Counted from the first letter of the stretch, positions 1-9,404 are shown. The stretch is DNA of 64,000 bases from Desulfobulbus oligotrophicus (GCF_016446285.1 NZ_CP054140.1:1531501-1595500); one strand, 5' to 3'. The notes: a model not told the origin generated them from the sequence alone. Made by a program: numbers and translations.

Positions 1-1629
1 ACACTTGATCTGGCCGGTCTGGTTGCCCTGTTCATGCTGAGCGGCCTGCTGGTTCGCCGCTATCTGGTGCGACCGGAAGGTCTGACCACCAAGAGTGATG
101 ACGCCCTCATGCATTGCCTCCTTTTTGCGATCCTTATTACAGGATTTGCTCTTGAGGGTGCACGCATGGCGGTGACTGAGCTGGGAACACCGTTGGCCGG
201 CTGGTCTCCCGTTGGTTTCGGCGTTGCCTTGCTGCTCTCCGGTATCCAGGAGGCAGATCTGCGTACTCTGCACAGCACCCTCTGGTGGATACATCTTAGT
301 TTAGCGATGGGCTTCATCGCGGTTATTCCCTACTCTAAGTTTCGTCATATCGTGACAACGAGTGCCAATGCCTTTCTAACGGATCTGGGCCCGACAGGCA
401 AATTAACCACCATCAATCTTGAAGACGAGGATATCGAAAAGTTTGGTGCCGATACAGTAACCGACCTGAGCTGGAAGGATATTTTTGATGCGGATGCCTG
501 TACCCTGTGCAAGCGCTGTCAAGACCGATGTCCTGCATATGCCACAGATAAACCGTTGTCTCCGATGAAACTGATCAATCAGATAGGTGCAGTTGCCTTC
601 TCTGATCGTACGGCGAATCTGCTTGATACCATAACACGTGATGCCATCTGGTCGTGCACCACCTGCCGAGCCTGTCAGGATATCTGTCCGGCCTCAGTGG
701 AACATGTGAACAAAATTGTCGAGATGCGGCGGAATCTGGTGCTGATGGAAGGAGAGTTTCCCGGTGAAGAGGTCATGGCTGCCATGGAACAGACCGAAGT
801 CAACGGTAATCCGCTGGGAATGGGCTATGCCTCCCGGGGAGACTGGGCAGAGGGACTCGGTGTCAAGCCTCTTGCTGAGGATCCTGAGGTGGATGTGCTC
901 TATTTTGTCGGTTGCTATGCCTCCTTTGACAAGCGCAATATTGCCGTTGCCCGGAGTTTTATTACCCTTTGTCAGGCTGCAGGCGTCAAGGTAGGCATCC
1001 TGGGGAAGGAAGAAAAATGTTGTGGCGAACCGATGCGCAAGATGGGCAACGAGTATCTGTATCAGACCCTGGCCATGGAGATGGTCGAGGCTATTAAGGG
1101 GTACGGGGTACGGACTATTGTGACCACCTGTCCACATTGTTTTAATACACTGCATAAAGATTATCGTGATTTTGAGCTTGATGTCACAGTCATTCCGCAT
1201 GTTGTTTTTCTTCAGCAGCTGATAGCTTCCGGTGCTCTGGCGGTGAAGCCTCTGGAGTTTACCTGTACCTATCACGACTCCTGTTATCTGGGCAGGCATA
1301 ACGACATCTACGATGCGCCTAGAAATGTCATTCGAACCGCCGGCGGTCGGATTACCGAGATGACCAGGACTCGTGATCAGTCGTTTTGTTGCAGTGCGGG
1401 CGGTGGCCGAATCATGGCTGAGGAAAAGTTAGGTACCCGAATGAATATCAGGCGAGTGCAGATGGCGGTGGCTACCGGGGCTGACAGGTTACTGAGTAAT
1501 TGCCCGTTTTGTTTGACGATGTTTGAAGATGGCATTAAGGGAGCCGATGTTGAAGAACAACTGCGGCCGTATGATATTGCCGAGGTGCTTGCCGAGCGGA
1601 TTGAACCTGTTGGCACTGAGGGATATTGA
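1..1629 (+). CDS. Membrane-bound Hdr-type Fe-S oxidoreductase (Etf:quinone oxidoreductase type), 5'-truncated
   Basis: The frame is open from base 1, so the start lies left of the window; the first ATG is at 34. The N-terminal part is hydrophobic and resembles the cytochrome b (NarI-like) module. Two ferredoxin-type cysteine clusters follow (CTLCKRCQDRCP and CTTCRACQDICP), then HdrD-like CCG blocks (EKCCGEP, CPHCF, FCCSAGGGR, CPFCLTMFED). Proteins of this build next to EtfBA are proposed to pass electrons between the flavoprotein and menaquinone at the membrane, for acyl-CoA or organic-acid oxidation. etfB starts 30 bp downstream, so this is probably one operon. The family is clear from the motifs; the exact electron donor is inferred from context. 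Confidence 0.88.
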   Translation, partial: TLDLAGLVALFMLSGLLVRRYLVRPEGLTTKSDDALMHCLLFAILITGFALEGARMAVTELGTPLAGWSPVGFGVALLLSGIQEADLRTLHSTLWWIHLSLAMGFIAVIPYSKFRHIVTTSANAFLTDLGPTGKLTTINLEDEDIEKFGADTVTDLSWKDIFDADACTLCKRCQDRCPAYATDKPLSPMKLINQIGAVAFSDRTANLLDTITRDAIWSCTTCRACQDICPASVEHVNKIVEMRRNLVLMEGEFPGEEVMAAMEQTEVNGNPLGMGYASRGDWAEGLGVKPLAEDPEVDVLYFVGCYASFDKRNIAVARSFITLCQAAGVKVGILGKEEKCCGEPMRKMGNEYLYQTLAMEMVEAIKGYGVRTIVTTCPHCFNTLHKDYRDFELDVTVIPHVVFLQQLIASGALAVKPLEFTCTYHDSCYLGRHNDIYDAPRNVIRTAGGRITEMTRTRDQSFCCSAGGGRIMAEEKLGTRMNIRRVQMAVATGADRLLSNCPFCLTMFEDGIKGADVEEQLRPYDIAEVLAERIEPVGTEGY

Positions 1630-1659
1630 TATCACGTACGAGATTGCTGGAGGAGCACG

Positions 1660-2430
1660 ATGAAAATTCTTATATGCATCAAACAGGTTCCTGACATGGA
1701 ATCTAAATTTAAGGTTGATAGTGAGGGCATCTGGTACGATCGTGCTGATCTTGCCTGGCGGATGAACGAGTACGATGAATATGCGGTTGAGCAGGCCATC
1801 CGTCTTAAAGAACAGGTGAAAGAGGCTGACCTGACCGTTTTGTGCATCGGTCCGGGGCAGGTTACCGAGACCATCAAGAAGGCGCTGGCCATGGGATGTG
1901 ATCGGGGAGTGCACATAGCAGATGCAGATTCTTACAAAAAAGAACCCATTGAAATTGCCGCAATGATCGCTGGTTTTGCTCAGGACAAGAACTTTGACAT
2001 CATCTTTACCGGTATGCAGTCACAGGATCGCGGCAGTGCCCAGGTAGGGGTCATGGTTGCAGAGCTGCTGGGCATACCTGCAGTAACGACCATTGTCGAT
2101 TTTCTCTACGAGAATGGTACCATTCAGGTCAAACGTGAGCTGGAGGGCGGAAGCAAGGCGGTGGTGACTACCGGCACCCCGGTTCTCCTTACCTGTCAAC
2201 TGGGATTGAATACTCCCCGTTATCCCACCCTGCCCAACATCATGAAAGCCAAGAAAAAAGAACTTTTAACGGTGGAGGGCAGTACCGGTGACATTAGCCG
2301 GATGCAGGCAACAGCAGCCTGTTATTTTCCGGAAAAGAAGGGCGGTGGGCTGGTGCTGGAAGGAGATGTCGCTGAACTTGCCGATAAACTGATTCAAATA
2401 TTGAAAGAAAAGACCAGCATCCTGGCCTAG
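1660..2430 (+). CDS. etfB: Electron transfer flavoprotein, beta subunit
   Basis: This 256-residue protein begins MKILICIKQVPD, the standard EtfB N-terminus, and carries the TGMQSQDRGSAQVG block typical of the beta subunit. It forms the soluble FAD- and AMP-binding heterodimer with EtfA and collects electrons from acyl-CoA or related dehydrogenases. A GGAGGAG Shine-Dalgarno sequence precedes the ATG. The gene sits between the Fe-S oxidoreductase and etfA, 8 bp before the latter, as expected for a co-transcribed module. The length is normal for the family. Confidence 0.95.
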   Translation: MKILICIKQVPDMESKFKVDSEGIWYDRADLAWRMNEYDEYAVEQAIRLKEQVKEADLTVLCIGPGQVTETIKKALAMGCDRGVHIADADSYKKEPIEIAAMIAGFAQDKNFDIIFTGMQSQDRGSAQVGVMVAELLGIPAVTTIVDFLYENGTIQVKRELEGGSKAVVTTGTPVLLTCQLGLNTPRYPTLPNIMKAKKKELLTVEGSTGDISRMQATAACYFPEKKGGGLVLEGDVAELADKLIQILKEKTSILA

Positions 2431-2438
2431 GAGAGTCT

Positions 2439-3359
2439 ATGAAAACGTTACTTGTAGCGGAGTTTCGCGAAGGAAAGCTACGCGCTGAATATATGCAACT
2501 TATTGCGTTTGCCCAGCAGCAACAGGCCGATTCTGCTATGTTTTTAGTGGGAAGTCCGGACGATCTCCCCCATTTTGCAGGCAACCTGTACCTGGCTGAT
2601 GTGCATAAATACGGTGAATATAACCCCAGTGTACACAAGCAACTGCTGCTGGATGTTATTGCCAGGGAGCAACCGGCACAGATCGTCTTTATGCATTCCT
2701 CTTATGGGTGGGATCTTGCCCCCCGGCTGGCCGTTGCCCTGAAAGCTGCCCAGATTTCCGAGGTCATTGCGGTTGATGCGGATGGATTGCCGGTTATTCC
2801 GGTCTGTAATGCTAAGCTGAGACGGAAAATTAAAGCAACCACAGCGCAGAAAATCATAACAATTCAGGCAGGAGCCTTTTCTCTGGAAGAAGAACCTGCT
2901 GCAACGCCGACTGTGGTGGCTGTTGATACTGATGTCAGCGGCAAGGTGCAGTGTACCGGCTATGAGGCCGCTAAAATCGAAGGTGTCGATCTTGGGAAAG
3001 CTGATGTTATCGTCAGTGCCGGACGTGGTGTGGGTAAACCTGAGAATGTGGCAATGGTGCAGGCCCTGGCCAAAACTCTGGGTGGTGAATACGGTGCCAG
3101 CCGCCCGGTGGTTGATGCCGGCTGGCTGGATCATAATCGTCAGGTTGGTACCACCGGCAGCACGGTTGCCCCCAAACTGTATGTTGCCTGCGGTATTTCC
3201 GGAGCTATTCAGCACCTTGCAGGTATGAAAAAGTCGGATTTTATTGTGGCTATTAATACAGACAAAGATGCACCCATAGCTGAGGTGGCGCATGTCCTGG
3301 TGGTGGCTGATGTCAAGCAGTTCCTGCCCGTGTTGACAGAAAAACTGAGTGCAGGATAA
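2439..3359 (+). CDS. etfA: Electron transfer flavoprotein, alpha subunit
   Basis: This 306-residue alpha subunit binds FAD through its C-terminal domain. Visible landmarks are the ADVIVSAGRGVGKPENV segment, the DAGWLDHNRQVGTTG segment and the YVACGISGAIQHLAGM segment, all conserved in EtfA. It follows etfB by 8 bp with a GGAG ribosome-binding site, and a strong terminator stands 33 bp after its stop, closing the operon. It is expected to shuttle electrons to the membrane Fe-S oxidoreductase encoded upstream. Confidence 0.95.
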   Translation: MKTLLVAEFREGKLRAEYMQLIAFAQQQQADSAMFLVGSPDDLPHFAGNLYLADVHKYGEYNPSVHKQLLLDVIAREQPAQIVFMHSSYGWDLAPRLAVALKAAQISEVIAVDADGLPVIPVCNAKLRRKIKATTAQKIITIQAGAFSLEEEPAATPTVVAVDTDVSGKVQCTGYEAAKIEGVDLGKADVIVSAGRGVGKPENVAMVQALAKTLGGEYGASRPVVDAGWLDHNRQVGTTGSTVAPKLYVACGISGAIQHLAGMKKSDFIVAINTDKDAPIAEVAHVLVVADVKQFLPVLTEKLSAG

Positions 3360-3392
3360 CCTGCCTGATCATACACTTCCATTTCTCTTCCG

Positions 3393-3431
3393 GGACGTGC
3401 GGATCATGACTGATCTGTACGTCCTTTTTTT
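3393..3431 (+). terminator. Rho-independent terminator of the etf operon
   Basis: GGACGT pairs with ACGTCC and an inner GATCA pairs with TGATC around a TGAC loop. The structure ends in seven T residues. It lies just past the etfA stop and before the convergent csaA gene. Confidence 0.85.
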
Positions 3432-3437
3432 ATTTTC

Positions 3438-3776
3438 TTACAGGAGTTTAGCACCCAGGGGGACCGGGCGGTCGGGTATGCAGAGTACCACTTCGCCTTG
3501 TGCATTATGAAATCCGGTGATCAGGCACTCGGACATCAGAGGTCCGATTTGTTTCTTTGGAAAATTGACCACGCCCACAACTAAACGCCCGATAAGTTCT
3601 TCCGGACTGTAAAGAGCGGTAATTTGCGCGCTGGATTTTTTTATGCCGATTTCCGGACCGAAATCCACATGAAGAATGTAGGCTGGTGTGCGTGCCGCTG
3701 CAAACGCTTCAGCCTTTTTAATTTCACCTACCCGTAGTTCTATCTTTGCAAAGTCATCCCATGTGATAGTGTTCAT
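3438..3776 (-). CDS. csaA: CsaA-type tRNA-binding / chaperone-like protein
   Basis: This 112-residue single-domain OB-fold protein of the tRNA-binding (EMAP-like) family resembles the Met-tRNA synthetase C-terminal domain. It shows FAKIELRVGEI near the start, then KKSSAQIT and a VVNFPKKQIGPLMSE segment typical of CsaA. CsaA dimers bind RNA and have been described as having secretion-related chaperone activity. I chose the ATG at 3776 because the translation from there matches the usual N-terminus (MNTITWDDF). An in-frame ATG 12 bp upstream (3788) would add four residues, and neither has a strong ribosome-binding site. It is a monocistronic gene convergent with the etf operon. Confidence 0.85.
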   Translation of the reverse strand: MNTITWDDFAKIELRVGEIKKAEAFAAARTPAYILHVDFGPEIGIKKSSAQITALYSPEELIGRLVVGVVNFPKKQIGPLMSECLITGFHNAQGEVVLCIPDRPVPLGAKLL

Positions 3777-3848
3777 CGATTGTTCCATTGTGCTGTGCTC
3801 TGTTGTGTTTTGTATCGTTTATCTGGCTTGGAGATCGTTGCCTTGAAT

Positions 3849-3882
3849 AAAAAAAGCCGCTCCAATTGACTGGTGCGGCTTT
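3849..3882 (-). terminator. Rho-independent terminator after the Tim44-like gene
   Basis: On the minus strand AAGCCGC pairs with GCGGCTT across a 14-nt loop and is followed by a T-rich run. It stands about 27 bp downstream of the stop of the gene at 3908-4867. Confidence 0.75.
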
Positions 3883-3907
3883 ACTCATTGCAATAAAGGA
3901 GGGGAAG

Positions 3908-4867
3908 TTAACCGGAAACCACCTCAATGCCCTCCAGTTTCCAGTTCTCACTGCGGACCGGGCGAGCCCATGTCCACTCTTCGGCAAACTTGACCGGTTC
4001 GGTCATGCTGCCTTTCACTACATTGCCGGTGTGTTCGTCAATGGTATAATCAAGCAGGTTTGCGGTAAACAGCACTGTGATGAAGTCTTCCCCATCAGTG
4101 CTGCCTGCAGCAACAATTTTCACGTTGCGAATGGCTATACTTTCCAGTTTGTTGATCTGCCCCTGTTCACGCATTTCAGCAAAGTGGTCGGCATACTCTG
4201 CAGCCAGCTGGTTGCCCAGGAGATGGCGATAGGCATCCAGATCGCGCCGCATCCACCCGGCCTGTACCTTAAAAAAGACATCTGAGGCCACTTCAAGAAA
4301 GTATTTATCATCAAATCCGGGATCTGTTTGACGAATAGCGGTAAGTCCCTGTTCGACCGGATCAACTGCATAAGGAGACGATGTCGGTGATTCGGTTTGG
4401 GTGGTTTGCCCGCCAAAGCTTCCCAGGCCGGATTGAAATCGATTGGCTTCAAAGGGTGGTGCCTGGTAACCGGCAGAGGGTGCCTGCGGCCGGTTGATAA
4501 ACCGTCTGTACAGGAAGTAACCAATCCCGCCAAGCAACAGGAGCGGTAGAATTCCCATACCGCTGCCGCCGGCTCCGAAGAGGCTGCCAAAGAGCAACCC
4601 TCCCAGTGCACCGCCAAGCAGGCCGCCCATCAGGCCACGACCAAATCCTCCGGCAGGTTGTTGCGGTGTCTGTTGACGCTGATTGAAATTACCCTGTGTG
4701 GATTTGGGGATGACCGGAGAAGCTGGTTGACGAGAGGGTGCACTGAAGGAGCGACCTCCGCTTCGAGATCGGGCGTCGGCATTGTCAGGTGTGATGCCCA
4801 CGTCTACACAGGTCAGGGTGAACAAAACAAGGAAAAAAGGTATGCATTTTTTCAAGAGTGCAAGCAT
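3908..4867 (-). CDS. Tim44-like domain membrane protein
   Basis: This 319-residue protein has an N-terminal hydrophobic signal or anchor (about residues 5-24) and a Ser/Pro/Gln-rich linker. A glycine-zipper-like stretch and a transmembrane helix follow (about residues 80-115). The soluble C-terminal half (about residues 170-318) has the Tim44-like pattern, including VFFKVQAGWMRRDLDAY and EEWTWARP. Bacterial members are poorly characterised exported or membrane proteins; the mitochondrial relative works in protein import, but that role should not be assumed here. It stands alone, upstream of and divergent from the rhomboid gene. Confidence 0.8.
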   Translation of the reverse strand: MLALLKKCIPFFLVLFTLTCVDVGITPDNADARSRSGGRSFSAPSRQPASPVIPKSTQGNFNQRQQTPQQPAGGFGRGLMGGLLGGALGGLLFGSLFGAGGSGMGILPLLLLGGIGYFLYRRFINRPQAPSAGYQAPPFEANRFQSGLGSFGGQTTQTESPTSSPYAVDPVEQGLTAIRQTDPGFDDKYFLEVASDVFFKVQAGWMRRDLDAYRHLLGNQLAAEYADHFAEMREQGQINKLESIAIRNVKIVAAGSTDGEDFITVLFTANLLDYTIDEHTGNVVKGSMTEPVKFAEEWTWARPVRSENWKLEGIEVVSG

Positions 4868-5064
4868 GATTGGCAGTCCGTTGCTATGTTGGAATGAAGA
4901 GAAGAGGGCGGCGATGCGTTTGCCGCTGTTGTCTTTAACCGTATGCTATGAGTGCGCACACCATAACAACGGACTTCTATAAGTCAAGTTGTATCCGTAA
5001 CGCGCTGATACTGTCTGAACGATTGGAGCTCTAAAGGGAGCTTTTTTACATACACTGTCGTGCT

Positions 5065-5961
5065 ATGATCGGGCCGGATGATCTTTATGAAAAAGGTATA
5101 GTCACCATTGCGACGGAACCAGGCGAGCATCTGGAAACGCTGTCACTGGTTCTTTCTGCGGTTGGTATTGATCATTGGCTTGATCCCTCCGGCAGTTCTC
5201 TTCTCGTTCCGGTTGATCGAGAGCAGGCGGCTCGCTTTCATCTTGAACAGTACCGTCTGGAAAACCGTGACTGGCCGTTACCGGCACCTGTGAGCCACAG
5301 GACTTTAAAGCATCAGACCTTTCCTGCTTTGCTTGGCATGACCATGCTCGTCTTTTTGTATGGGTACACCGGCCCATGGTCGTCAGCACACCACTGGTTC
5401 ACCAGAGGTATGGTCGACAGTGCCGCTATTCTGGAGCATGGTGAATGGTGGCGACTTTTTACCGCGCTCACACTGCATGCGGACCTTGCGCATCTTCTTG
5501 GTAACTGTGTTCTCGGCGGAGTCGTCATCGGTCTGTTAAGTCAGATGCTCGGTTACGGTTTTACCTGGATGTTACTGATACTGTCGGGTGGAGCTGGCAA
5601 TTTTTGTAATATCGTGCTACGACAGCATCCACATGCTTCAGTGGGGTTTTCGACAGCCGTTTTTGGAGCCATAGGTCTGTTGATCGGCCTGACAATCGGG
5701 CGCAGCGCGTCCCCCCGTCCTTATCGCGCGGTACTCCTTCCCTTAGGTGCAGGAGCGGCACTGCTGGCCATGCTTGGCAGTGGTGGTGAACAAACTGATC
5801 TGGGTGCTCATTTTTTTGGGTTTGTGATCGGTAGTGTCCTTGGCCTGCTGCTGGGTGTATTTCGTGTTTTCAGACAACTTCAATCACGCGGATATCAACC
5901 ATACCTTTTCCTGATTGTTCTGTTGGCGTTATTTTCCTCCTGGTATGCTGCATTGCAGTAA
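5065..5961 (+). CDS. Rhomboid-family intramembrane serine protease
   Basis: This 298-residue protein has a cytosolic N-terminal domain of about 85 residues followed by six or more hydrophobic segments. The rhomboid landmarks are HADLAHLLGN (Asn147), the serine motif GFSTAVFG with Ser196 as the likely nucleophile, and GAHFFGF with His249. The usual GxSG is changed to GFST, so the residue after the serine is Thr. Rhomboids cleave transmembrane helices within the bilayer; the substrate here is unknown. The gene is monocistronic and divergent from the Tim44-like gene. Confidence 0.85.
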   Translation: MIGPDDLYEKGIVTIATEPGEHLETLSLVLSAVGIDHWLDPSGSSLLVPVDREQAARFHLEQYRLENRDWPLPAPVSHRTLKHQTFPALLGMTMLVFLYGYTGPWSSAHHWFTRGMVDSAAILEHGEWWRLFTALTLHADLAHLLGNCVLGGVVIGLLSQMLGYGFTWMLLILSGGAGNFCNIVLRQHPHASVGFSTAVFGAIGLLIGLTIGRSASPRPYRAVLLPLGAGAALLAMLGSGGEQTDLGAHFFGFVIGSVLGLLLGVFRVFRQLQSRGYQPYLFLIVLLALFSSWYAALQ

Positions 5962-6166
5962 AATTTTGGTGTGATCTGCGCAAAATTAGGGCTGCTCCGT
6001 GGAAAAGCCGGGTTGTATCCTGAACTTGTTTGACGTAATGGTGTTAAACGCATAATATGTGCGTTGTTTTATTTCAGTCGAACTGATTTCGAGAAGGTGT
6101 GATTCGGTCTGCATCGATACACCACATTTTACTTATCTTATTGCCAACAACCGATGGGGTCATGCG

Positions 6167-7306
6167 ATGCCAATGAATGAACAACCGCCCTGGGGCAAGA
6201 AAAAGAAGCCTATGGGGCCGGAGGATTTTCTTGCTCAACTTATCCAGAAAATCCGTGATGCTTTTGAAAATAAGGAGGGTGCTCCTTCCGGCGGTGACGA
6301 CAGCGGACAGGGCAGCCCGCCCTCAGAAACGCCATCCGGCCTTTTTGCAGGGGCCGGCAAGGTGCTGGCAATCATAGCGGCCGCCCTTGTTCTCCAGGGA
6401 AGTTTTTCCTCGTTTTTCACCATACGGCCCGGGGAAGTGGGCATCATTCTCCGTTTCGGGCAATATGCCCGCACAACTCTTCCCGGGTTGAATTTTAAAA
6501 TTCCCTATATAGAGGAATTGCACAAAGTTGATGTTGAGAGCGTTCGCAAGGAGGAGTTCGGCTTCCGTACTCGTGCGCCTGGAGTGGCCAGTACCTTTGA
6601 ACGCAAGGGATACGATATGGAATCCTTGATGCTGACCGGTGATAAAGACGTGATCGAGGTGGCATGGATTGTCCAGTACAAGGTGAGCGACCCGTTTAAT
6701 TACCTCTTCAAGGTGCGTGATGTCGCAAAAACCGTGCGAGATGCATCAGAGACGGTGACCCGGCGTATTGTGGGAAATATGGACTTCGATTATGTGCTGG
6801 GTAACCGTGAGGTCCTGGCTGCCAATGCCAAACAGGAGTTGCAGGGGCAGGTGGATCGGCTTGAGTGCGGTATCAGTATTGTTACCCTGCAGCTGCTTGA
6901 CATCAACCCGCCGGAACAGGTGAAACCAGCGTTCAACGAGGTCAACGAGGCGGATCAGGATATGAAACGTCTGGTTAACGAGGCTGAGGAGACCTACAAC
7001 AAAGTGATACCTAAGGCGCGCGGTAGTGCTAAACAGATCGTTGAAGAGGCCCACGGATATGCTGCAGAGCGCATCAACCGGGCCAATGGAGAGACCACGC
7101 GGTTTAAGGCGATTGCCAAAGAGTACCGAGGTGCAGAAGAGGTCACCCGCCAGCGGTTGTATTTAGAGACCATGGAGGAGGTGTTGCCGAAAATCGACTC
7201 CCTCTATGTTATTGATAAGAGCCAGCAGGGGCTGTTGCCGCTCTTTGACCTCACCCGTAAGCCGGGCAAAATGCCGGCACCCACCGGTGAGTTGAATCAG
7301 AAATGA
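6167..7306 (+). CDS. hflK: HflK, subunit of the HflKC membrane protease modulator
   Basis: This 379-residue SPFH/band-7 protein has a charged, Gly/Ser-rich N-terminus and one transmembrane helix (about residues 61-80). The signature RPGEVGIILRFGQY follows, then a long C-terminal helical part with alternating Ala/Glu segments. HflK and HflC form large cages around FtsH in the membrane and tune its proteolysis. The frame is open upstream to 6059, but the ATG at 6167 has a GGGG ribosome-binding site and gives the family-typical MPMNEQPPWGKK start. hflC follows after 42 bp. Confidence 0.92.
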   Translation: MPMNEQPPWGKKKKPMGPEDFLAQLIQKIRDAFENKEGAPSGGDDSGQGSPPSETPSGLFAGAGKVLAIIAAALVLQGSFSSFFTIRPGEVGIILRFGQYARTTLPGLNFKIPYIEELHKVDVESVRKEEFGFRTRAPGVASTFERKGYDMESLMLTGDKDVIEVAWIVQYKVSDPFNYLFKVRDVAKTVRDASETVTRRIVGNMDFDYVLGNREVLAANAKQELQGQVDRLECGISIVTLQLLDINPPEQVKPAFNEVNEADQDMKRLVNEAEETYNKVIPKARGSAKQIVEEAHGYAAERINRANGETTRFKAIAKEYRGAEEVTRQRLYLETMEEVLPKIDSLYVIDKSQQGLLPLFDLTRKPGKMPAPTGELNQK

Positions 7307-7348
7307 TCTCTTTTCTTTATTTTTTCATCTCCTATTAGTGACGATCTC

Positions 7349-8293
7349 ATGGATAAATTTATTCGCCTTTTTTTATTGATCATTCTCGGTGGCATCGCCA
7401 TCACGGTTTGGGATGGTTTTTTTATTCTTCCTGAAGGCCAGCAGGCGGTTATCACCCAGTTTGGGAAGCCGGTCGGTAAGCCGGTCAATCAGGCCGGACT
7501 GAAGTTCAAGACACCTTTTATTCAGATGGTTCAATATTTTGACAAACGGATACTGGTGTGGGACGGGGATCCTAATCAGATACCCACCAATGACAAAACT
7601 TTCATCTACATGGATAATACCGCTCGCTGGCGCATAGTTGATCCCTTGCGTTTTCTCCAGGCTGTGGGCACAGAGGCGCGGGCCAAATCTTTGCTGAACG
7701 ATATCATTGCCGGTACTGTACGCGACCTGGTTAACAAGCATGACCTGATCGAGATTATTCGCAGTTCTGATTGGTCCGAGGATTATATGGTGGTCTCCAT
7801 GGCACGGGGGCAGGATATGATTGCGCCACCGAAGGTGGGAAGAGATAAGATCAGTCATATGGTGCTTGAGGCCGCCTCAAAAGTTACCCCGCAGTATGGT
7901 ATCGAGCTGTTGGATGTGATGTTTACCAGGGTAAACTATATAGAGACCGTTCGTCTTCGAGTCTACGATCGGATGGTTTCAGAACGAAAACGAATTGCAG
8001 CGGAGAAGCGTTCAACCGGAGAGGGCCGTAAAGCGCAGATCCTGGGTCGGGTGGATCGGGAACTTCAGGAGATTACCTCAACTGCACAGCGTGAAGCCAT
8101 TGAAATTCGCGGTAAAGCCGACGCCGAAGCTGTCAGGGTTTATGGGCAGACCTATTCTGAATTCCCGGAGTTTTATGCCTTCCAGAAGAGTTTAGAGAGT
8201 TATCGTGCTGTGATCGGCAAGAATGCTTCAGTGGTCCTCACCACTGAATCCGATCTTTTCCGCTACCTGAACAGTCAGAAGGTCCAGAGATAG
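7349..8293 (+). CDS. hflC: HflC, partner subunit of HflK
   Basis: This 314-residue protein has an N-terminal signal-anchor helix, FFILPEGQQAVITQFGKPVG at the start of the SPFH domain, and the family segment SERKRIAAEKRSTGEGRKAQ. The C-terminus RYLNSQK is typical of HflC. It is the second gene of the hflKC operon and would form the heteromeric cage with HflK, regulating FtsH access to membrane substrates. Confidence 0.93.
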   Translation: MDKFIRLFLLIILGGIAITVWDGFFILPEGQQAVITQFGKPVGKPVNQAGLKFKTPFIQMVQYFDKRILVWDGDPNQIPTNDKTFIYMDNTARWRIVDPLRFLQAVGTEARAKSLLNDIIAGTVRDLVNKHDLIEIIRSSDWSEDYMVVSMARGQDMIAPPKVGRDKISHMVLEAASKVTPQYGIELLDVMFTRVNYIETVRLRVYDRMVSERKRIAAEKRSTGEGRKAQILGRVDRELQEITSTAQREAIEIRGKADAEAVRVYGQTYSEFPEFYAFQKSLESYRAVIGKNASVVLTTESDLFRYLNSQKVQR

Positions 8294-8398
8294 GCGCAGA
8301 ACGCTCTTTTTTATGACGAATAGAAGAACTGTATGCCGGAAGTGCTGACGTCAGTTTCTGGAGCAGCGTATTTTTTTGCAGGGTAGTGTCTCCGGCTT

Positions 8399-9079
8399 TT
8401 ACTCATCGAACATGATGTACGGACCATCTTCGGCAAAACTGGGCCGCTGTTCCGGGGAATAAGGGATTCTGCCCCGTTGCTCCAGTAATCTCTCGAAGTC
8501 GAGGAGTTCTTCTTCTGTGCTGATGGTGTCCAGCCCCAGCTGCTCATAACGGCAGTCACAGTGTATGAGCTGGCCGCCGCACCAGGGACACAGTTCCACC
8601 GGACATCCCAGCTCATGGCACTCTCCACTGACGGAATGACAGGCTGGACAGATGTCGGTATCCGTTTGTAAGGGTTCATAGATCATCAGGCTCTCCGGAG
8701 CGGCACAGATTGCAGAGAATGCCCCGGCACTTTCGTATCCAAAGAAATCGAGCAGTTCGTTGCTTAAAAAGCCATCCGCCATGCAACCCTGGAATTCAAG
8801 GCCTTCATTGGACACAAGGTAGAGGTAACGGTTTTGACTGGTACAGGCGGCAAGCAGGAAGATACCGTGATGCCGGTTGAGTAGGCGTATCTCTTTGATC
8901 CAATCCTCCCTGGCCTCCGGCAGATAACTGTAAAATTCATGCAAGACGGCAAGTGCAATACGATCTTCACGGTAGATGTCTAAAAGATCTTCCGCAGCAT
9001 CCCGGTTTTTTTCCGGCACCGAATAGTCCATGGCCTGGAGGATTCTTCTTCTTTTTTTTTCCAAATCTTCGAGTAGCAT
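8399..9079 (-). CDS. Conserved hypothetical protein with a Cys/His-rich putative zinc site
   Basis: I do not recognise this 226-residue protein. The N-terminal half is acidic and helical. Residues about 144-178 contain a dense metal-site candidate: CPACHSVSGECHELGCP, then LCPWCGG and HCDC. An acidic C-terminal tail ends YIMFDE. No signal peptide or membrane segment is visible, so it is probably cytoplasmic. An AGGAG ribosome-binding site lies 9 nt before the ATG. It is convergent with hflC and divergent from gltA. A zinc-binding or protein-interaction role is only an inference from the cysteines. Confidence 0.7.
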   Translation of the reverse strand: MLLEDLEKKRRRILQAMDYSVPEKNRDAAEDLLDIYREDRIALAVLHEFYSYLPEAREDWIKEIRLLNRHHGIFLLAACTSQNRYLYLVSNEGLEFQGCMADGFLSNELLDFFGYESAGAFSAICAAPESLMIYEPLQTDTDICPACHSVSGECHELGCPVELCPWCGGQLIHCDCRYEQLGLDTISTEEELLDFERLLEQRGRIPYSPEQRPSFAEDGPYIMFDE

Positions 9080-9174
9080 TTTGCTCTTCTCCTGTCTGTC
9101 CGGGTCCTTATAAATATGCTCAAGATACAGCTGATACCGGGAGGCAAAGTTTACCGAACCGGCACGAGGCTGTC

Positions 9175-9203
9175 TTGAATTTTCGTGATAAATGCGATAT
9201 TGT
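9175..9203 (+). promoter_or_regulatory. Candidate sigma70 promoter upstream of gltA
   Basis: TTGAAT and TATTGT hexamers are separated by exactly 17 bp, which would place transcription start near 9210. The gltA ATG is almost 200 bp further on, implying a long leader. This is pattern-based only. Confidence 0.45.
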
Positions 9204-9275
9204 GCACCGCCTCGATATATAGGTTGCGGCAGTGCAGCGTGCTGCTTGAGCGGGGTATGACAAACAACTGCAGAT

Positions 9276-9302
9276 GGAGTCCCGGATCGACTCCTCTTTT
9301 TG
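9276..9302 (+). terminator. Terminator-like hairpin in the gltA leader
   Basis: GGAGTC pairs with GACTCC across a 7-nt loop and is followed by a T-rich run (TCTTTTTG). It lies between the candidate promoter at 9175-9203 and gltA, where no gene ends. It could be an attenuator or the end of a short transcript. Confidence 0.5.
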
Positions 9303-9404
9303 TTTCAATGTACGACTTCCTCTTTATTGTGAATACCGCCCATATCTTCTTTGGTTGAGCGGGATTATATCCTGAAACTATTCCCGTGTCTTGGAGACAT
9401 CGTG

